Notes under the pieces: model-generated
What the model was told of the DNA's origin: nothing
The model's database searches: none
The model's input: only the letters and a program-made list of their open reading frames with translations
Translations under genes and position numbers: made by a program
Shown: in pieces, positions 60,810-64,000 of the stretch
How positions within the stretch are numbered: the first letter of the stretch is position 1
Layout: every line of letters starts with the position of its first letter
Assembly (NCBI RefSeq): GCF_004342265.1
Contig: NZ_SMCS01000006.1
Coordinates: forward strand, 224,268-288,267
Direction: 5' to 3'
From: Luteibacter rhizovicinus
Lineage (GTDB): Bacteria > Pseudomonadota > Gammaproteobacteria > Xanthomonadales > Rhodanobacteraceae
Length of the DNA: 64,000 bases

Positions 60810-61835
60810 TTACTCGCGGGTATCGTCCGCTTCGACGTGGTAACGCGTGGCGATCTCGATTTCGTTCTTCGAGCCGAGGAACACGGGCACGCGCTGGTGC
60901 AGGGCGGTCGGCTGCAGATCCATGATCCGTTCGCGACCCGTCGTGGCGGCGCCGCCGGCCTGCTCGACGATGAACGCCATGGGGTTGGCTTCATACATCA
61001 GGCGCAACTTGCCGGTGCCGCCACTGGCCTTGATCTTGGCATCGATGGGATAGATGAAGACGCCGCCACGGGTCACGATGCGGTGGACATCCGCGACCAT
61101 CGAGGCGACCCAGCGCATGTTGAAGTCGCGACCACGCGGACCGGTCTTGCCCGCCAGCAGTTCGCCGATATAGCGCTGTACCGGAGCTTCCCAGTGACGC
61201 TGGTTCGACATGTTGATGGCGAATTCGCTGGTTTCCGCCGGAATCATGGCGTTACGGCGCGTCAGCACGAAGCTGCCGTGCTCGCGGTCCAGCGTGAACT
61301 CGTGCACGCCGTGGCCGAAGGTCAGCACCAGCAAGGTGCTGGGTCCGTAGACGACGTAACCGGCCGCGACCTGCTCGGTGCCCGGCTGGAGAAAGTCGTC
61401 GACTTTCGGCTCCGTAACGTCGTCCGGGCAACGCAACACCGAAAAGATGGTGCCCACCGAGACATTCACGTCGATGTTCGACGAACCGTCCAGCGGATCG
61501 AATAGCAGCAGGTGGTTGCCCTTCGGATACATATCCGGAATCGGCTGTGGATCTTCCATTTCCTCCGAAGCGCAGGCCGCCAGATGACCGCCCCAGGCGT
61601 TGGCTTCCAGCAGGATCTCGTTCGAGATGACGTCGAGTTTCTTCTGGGCTTCGCCCTGCACGTTGTCGGTGCCGGCGTTGCCGAGCACCCCGCCGAGCGC
61701 ACCCTTGCCCGTGGCGACCGAAATACGCTTGCAGGCGCGCGCGACGACCTCGATCAGCAGGCTCAGCTGGGCATTGATATGCCCCGCGCGTTTTTCCTCG
61801 ATAAGGAACTGGATCAGCGAGATGGGTCTGGACAT
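60810..61835 (-). CDS. fbp: Class 1 fructose-1,6-bisphosphatase
   Basis: A 341-residue gluconeogenic enzyme that removes the 1-phosphate of fructose 1,6-bisphosphate. The metal and substrate motifs are present: [15 protein letters not shown] (about 55-70), ASEEMED (about 91-97), and [18 protein letters not shown] (about 111-128). [20 protein letters not shown] is the C-terminal signature. ATG 61835 or GTG 61844 (aggaa lies three bases before the GTG) are both possible starts. Confidence 0.97.
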   Translation of the reverse strand: MSRPISLIQFLIEEKRAGHINAQLSLLIEVVARACKRISVATGKGALGGVLGNAGTDNVQGEAQKKLDVISNEILLEANAWGGHLAACASEEMEDPQPIPDMYPKGNHLLLFDPLDGSSNIDVNVSVGTIFSVLRCPDDVTEPKVDDFLQPGTEQVAAGYVVYGPSTLLVLTFGHGVHEFTLDREHGSFVLTRRNAMIPAETSEFAINMSNQRHWEAPVQRYIGELLAGKTGPRGRDFNMRWVASMVADVHRIVTRGGVFIYPIDAKIKASGGTGKLRLMYEANPMAFIVEQAGGAATTGRERIMDLQPTALHQRVPVFLGSKNEIEIATRYHVEADDTRE

Positions 61836-61971
61836 GGGCGGCACGGATTCCTGGCGCGAAAGGCAGCATTGTCCGGGTGGCGGGTGAACAGCGCCAGAGG
61901 CACTGCTGACAGTACGTTGTCAGTAGCACCCCCTCAGACTCTTACTCCACGGTTAGGGAGAGGGAACGGTC

Positions 61972-62451
61972 ATGCGCGACGCGGTGTATTTCCTGGTGTT
62001 CGATGGTTTCGCCGACTGGCAGACGGCGTTGGCGCTCTATGAGATCCGGCGGCCTTGCGACTGGCGGGTCCGGGTCGTCGCGCAGTCGATGACGCCGGTG
62101 CAGTCGGCCAGCGGTCTTCGGGTGACGCCCGACGAGACGCTGGATGCGCTGGAACCGGCGCGCGCCGCGCTGGCGATTCTGCCCGGCGGCCACTCGTGGG
62201 AGCGCGGTCGACTGGATTACGTGGCAGCGGCGGCCCAGCGCATTCACGACGCCGGAGGCACGGTCGCCGCCAGCGGTACGGCCATGCTCGCCATGGCGCA
62301 CCTGGCCGGCAAGGAACGTTACTTCTGCGCCAGCGAGCACGGCAGCGTGGAATTCGCCAGGGGAGTCATCGCCGCGCTGGATCTGTACGACCCGTCGGAC
62401 CGGGAGGACTGGTACCGGCTGTTCAAACACGGCACCCCGGCCATCGCCTGA
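61972..62451 (+). CDS. DJ-1/PfpI-like protein without the nucleophilic Cys
   Basis: A 159-residue protein of the DJ-1/PfpI fold ([20 protein letters not shown] start, then [13 protein letters not shown] near 68-80). At the nucleophile elbow, where active members have a Cys (as in AAIC or AxICHG), it reads [12 protein letters not shown] (about 98-109). The thiol is absent, so hydrolase or glyoxalase activity is doubtful. A small palindrome ctgaca-gtacgt-tgtcag lies upstream (61906-61923). It ends 11 bases before the small ORF. Confidence 0.8.
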   Translation: MRDAVYFLVFDGFADWQTALALYEIRRPCDWRVRVVAQSMTPVQSASGLRVTPDETLDALEPARAALAILPGGHSWERGRLDYVAAAAQRIHDAGGTVAASGTAMLAMAHLAGKERYFCASEHGSVEFARGVIAALDLYDPSDREDWYRLFKHGTPAIA

Positions 62452-62462
62452 GGAGACATCAG

Positions 62463-62663
62463 ATGAATCGCTTTCTCGAACGTCTCGCTATCGCTTACGC
62501 GCCGCTGGGTCAGCGCGGCCTGCTCTTCGACGGACAGTATCGCTTCGCGGAAAAAACGAGCGACGACGTACCGCCGGCCGAGCGTCGCAACGTGCGCCCC
62601 GCAAGGGCGAGCACGGCCTCCACGCTTCGCATTTACGCACGGACCAAAGGAATCGCCCGATGA
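62463..62663 (+). CDS. Small hypothetical protein (66 aa)
   Basis: An ORF of 66 codons beginning [20 protein letters not shown] with a gaggag ribosome site upstream (62451-62456). Its stop overlaps the next ATG (ATGA), so all three genes are translationally coupled. The product is basic and hydrophilic at the C-terminus. I do not recognise it. Tight coupling on both sides argues that it is real. Confidence 0.55.
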   Translation: MNRFLERLAIAYAPLGQRGLLFDGQYRFAEKTSDDVPPAERRNVRPARASTASTLRIYARTKGIAR

Positions 62664-63064
62664 AGAAGACCTATCACGGCAGCTGTCAGTGCGGTGCCGT
62701 TCGTTACGAGACCGATCTGGATCTCGCCGAAGGTACGGAAAAGTGCAACTGCTCGATCTGCGGGAAGTTGCGCATCTGGGGCCAGATCGCAAAACCCGCG
62801 GCTTTCCGTCTGCTGGCAGGCGAGGAGCATCTGATCGACTACCAGTTCAATACCAAGGCCGTACACAACCTGTTCTGCAAGACGTGCGGTGTCCATTCGT
62901 TCCATCACGGACATATCGAGGAAATTGGCGGTGACTACGTGCAGATCAATCTCGCGTGCCTGGACGACCTGGATCCGGCCGAATTGCTGGGCGCGCCGGT
63001 TCAGTACGCGGATGGCGCGCACGACAACTGGCGCAACCAGCCCGGCGAGACGAGGCATTTGTGA
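62660..63064 (+). CDS. GFA-family protein (glutathione-dependent formaldehyde-activating-like)
   Basis: A 134-residue zinc-binding protein of the Mss4-like fold. The Cys pattern is C9-C11 ([10 protein letters not shown]), C29-C31-C34 (CNCSICGK) and C73-C76 (CKTCGVHSF), the usual GFA set. Few members have proven activity, so the name does not prove formaldehyde chemistry. It overlaps the 66-aa ORF and is followed by a WYL-type regulator. Confidence 0.9.
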   Translation: MKKTYHGSCQCGAVRYETDLDLAEGTEKCNCSICGKLRIWGQIAKPAAFRLLAGEEHLIDYQFNTKAVHNLFCKTCGVHSFHHGHIEEIGGDYVQINLACLDDLDPAELLGAPVQYADGAHDNWRNQPGETRHL

Positions 63065-63137
63065 AACGGGCTTTCCCCTTCGTGGCGCATGCCTTCCGGC
63101 GCTGGCTTCTTCCCGTTTCTTCCGCAAAGATCATCGA

Positions 63138-63842
63138 ATGCGTCGAGCCGACCGCTTATTCCTCATCATCAATGCGCTACGTGGCAGGCGGACAGCCTTG
63201 CCCGCGCGCCAGCTGGCAGCCACGCTGGAGGTTTCGCTACGCACGGTTTACCGCGACGTGGCCGATCTTCAGCTTTCCGGCGTACCCATCGAAGGCGAGG
63301 CCGGCGTCGGCTACGTGCTTCGCAAGGGCTCGGATATCCCGCCGCTGATGTTTTCCGCCGACGAACTCGAGGCGCTGGTGACGGGAACGCGTTTCGTACG
63401 CGCTTTCGCCGGCGAGCGCCTTGCCCGCGAGGCGCAGTCCGCGCTGATCAAGATCGAGGCCGTGCTTCCGCCCGACCTGCGCGAGCGTTCGGCGCAGTCG
63501 CGCATTTACGCGCCGATCTGGCGCGATGCCTTCCAGACCCGGGTCGCTGTGTTGCTGGATCAGCTGCACGCGGCCATCGTGGCGCGCAGCGTACTTTGCC
63601 TGGACTATCGCGACGGCGAAGGCCGTACCAGCGTTCGCGAAGTCGAACCGTTATGTCTTTCGTTCTGGGGCGGCGCCTGGACGCTGGGCAGTTGGTGCCG
63701 GATGCGGCAGGGTTTCCGTAACTTCCGGCCCGATCGCATCGACGCCTGCCGTGTGTCGGGCGAAACATTCGACGACGGTCCGGGACGGAATCTCGAGGCG
63801 TATCTGGGGACGATGCGTGGGGATTACGAAGGGTTTGAGTGA
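63138..63842 (+). CDS. HTH/WYL-domain transcriptional regulator (YafY family)
   Basis: A 234-residue regulator. The N-terminal winged helix (RLFLIINALRGRRTALPARQ, then LEVSLRTVYRDVADLQLSGV) is DeoR-like. The C-terminal WYL-type domain includes LCLDYRDGEGRTSVREVEPL and WTLGSWCRMRQGFRNFRPDR. Such proteins sense small ligands or nucleic-acid signals. It lies 73 bases after the GFA gene and may control that cluster. ATG 63138 is preferred; the longer frame to 62889 is the shadow of GFA. Confidence 0.9.
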   Translation: MRRADRLFLIINALRGRRTALPARQLAATLEVSLRTVYRDVADLQLSGVPIEGEAGVGYVLRKGSDIPPLMFSADELEALVTGTRFVRAFAGERLAREAQSALIKIEAVLPPDLRERSAQSRIYAPIWRDAFQTRVAVLLDQLHAAIVARSVLCLDYRDGEGRTSVREVEPLCLSFWGGAWTLGSWCRMRQGFRNFRPDRIDACRVSGETFDDGPGRNLEAYLGTMRGDYEGFE

Positions 63843-64000
63843 GTTGCGATACATGCACCGCTCCAGGTATCTCCCCGTTCGGTTCCCTTTCCGTCATTCC
63901 GGCGCACGTGTTCCGTGCCGGGACATAGGTAACAGGTGTGCCAGGACATGGGTTACACCTTACGCCGGTTCATTAAGGTCAATCGTTCCGATCCGGTGGT
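63843..64000. other. Right edge: possible insertion-sequence terminus
   Basis: No gene is complete here. Two tandem 23-base units starting gtgccgggacataggtaaca (63915-63937) and gtgccaggacatgggttaca (63938-63960) agree at 18 of 23 positions. Sequences of the form gtgccaggacatgggttaca occur at ends of IS481-type elements, so a transposase may start just beyond the window. Confidence 0.4.

Overview
The window looks like a chromosomal replication-origin region of a high-GC gammaproteobacterium of the Xanthomonadales, most like Rhodanobacteraceae (Luteibacter or Dyella relatives). This placement is inferred from the gene order rpmH-rnpA-yidC-mnmE facing dnaA-dnaN-recF-gyrB, a TonB-ExbB-ExbD-ExbD cassette next to gyrB, a large Oar-like TonB receptor and REP-type palindromes. 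No database search was possible.

Layout. 1-2259: end of a sugar ABC importer (ATPase tail, permease, binding lipoprotein). 2326-7549: an FtsK-type translocase without the usual first membrane helix, an acyltransferase, and mnmE. 7603-9887: yidC, rnpA, rpmH on the minus strand. 10065-16436: dnaA, a probable oriC with DnaA boxes, dnaN, recF carrying two perfect parS palindromes, and gyrB. 16620-20446: a TPR protein and the TonB energy-transduction operon. 20593-22126: pdxJ and a phosphopantetheinyl transferase.

22216-31704 reads as an acetate or short-chain-acid module: a transporter-like hybrid histidine kinase (CrbS type), a LuxR-family regulator (CrbR type), acetyl-CoA synthetase, and a divergent porin plus MHS-family transporter. 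31774-34177 holds an AhpD-like protein, a REP inverted pair, a strongly structured probable RNA leader, a 77-residue ORF and a radical SAM protein. 34201-37048 is a two-component system with a MipA/OmpV protein. 37140-39956 is a siderophore-type receptor and a secreted protein behind a candidate Fur box. 40241-42792 is a pair of FtsX-fold permeases behind a near-consensus sigma-54 promoter.

42905-47418 is an Oar-like TonB receptor divergent from a GH43 glycosidase. 47594-55710 carries an aldo/keto reductase, a periplasmic molybdenum dehydrogenase with triheme cytochrome, and an autotransporter. 55717-59773 is an EmrAB-type pump with an SDR under a divergent TetR regulator. The rest holds a patatin-like lipoprotein, fructose-bisphosphatase, a tightly overlapping PfpI-like / 66-aa ORF / GFA set, a WYL-type regulator, and at the right edge what may be the end of an insertion sequence.

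The least explained elements are the structured leader at 32617-32848 with its small ORF, the sigma-54-controlled permease pair that has no adjacent ATPase, the near-identical 80-base block shared by the two exbD genes, and the large inverted repeat at 4881-4950.
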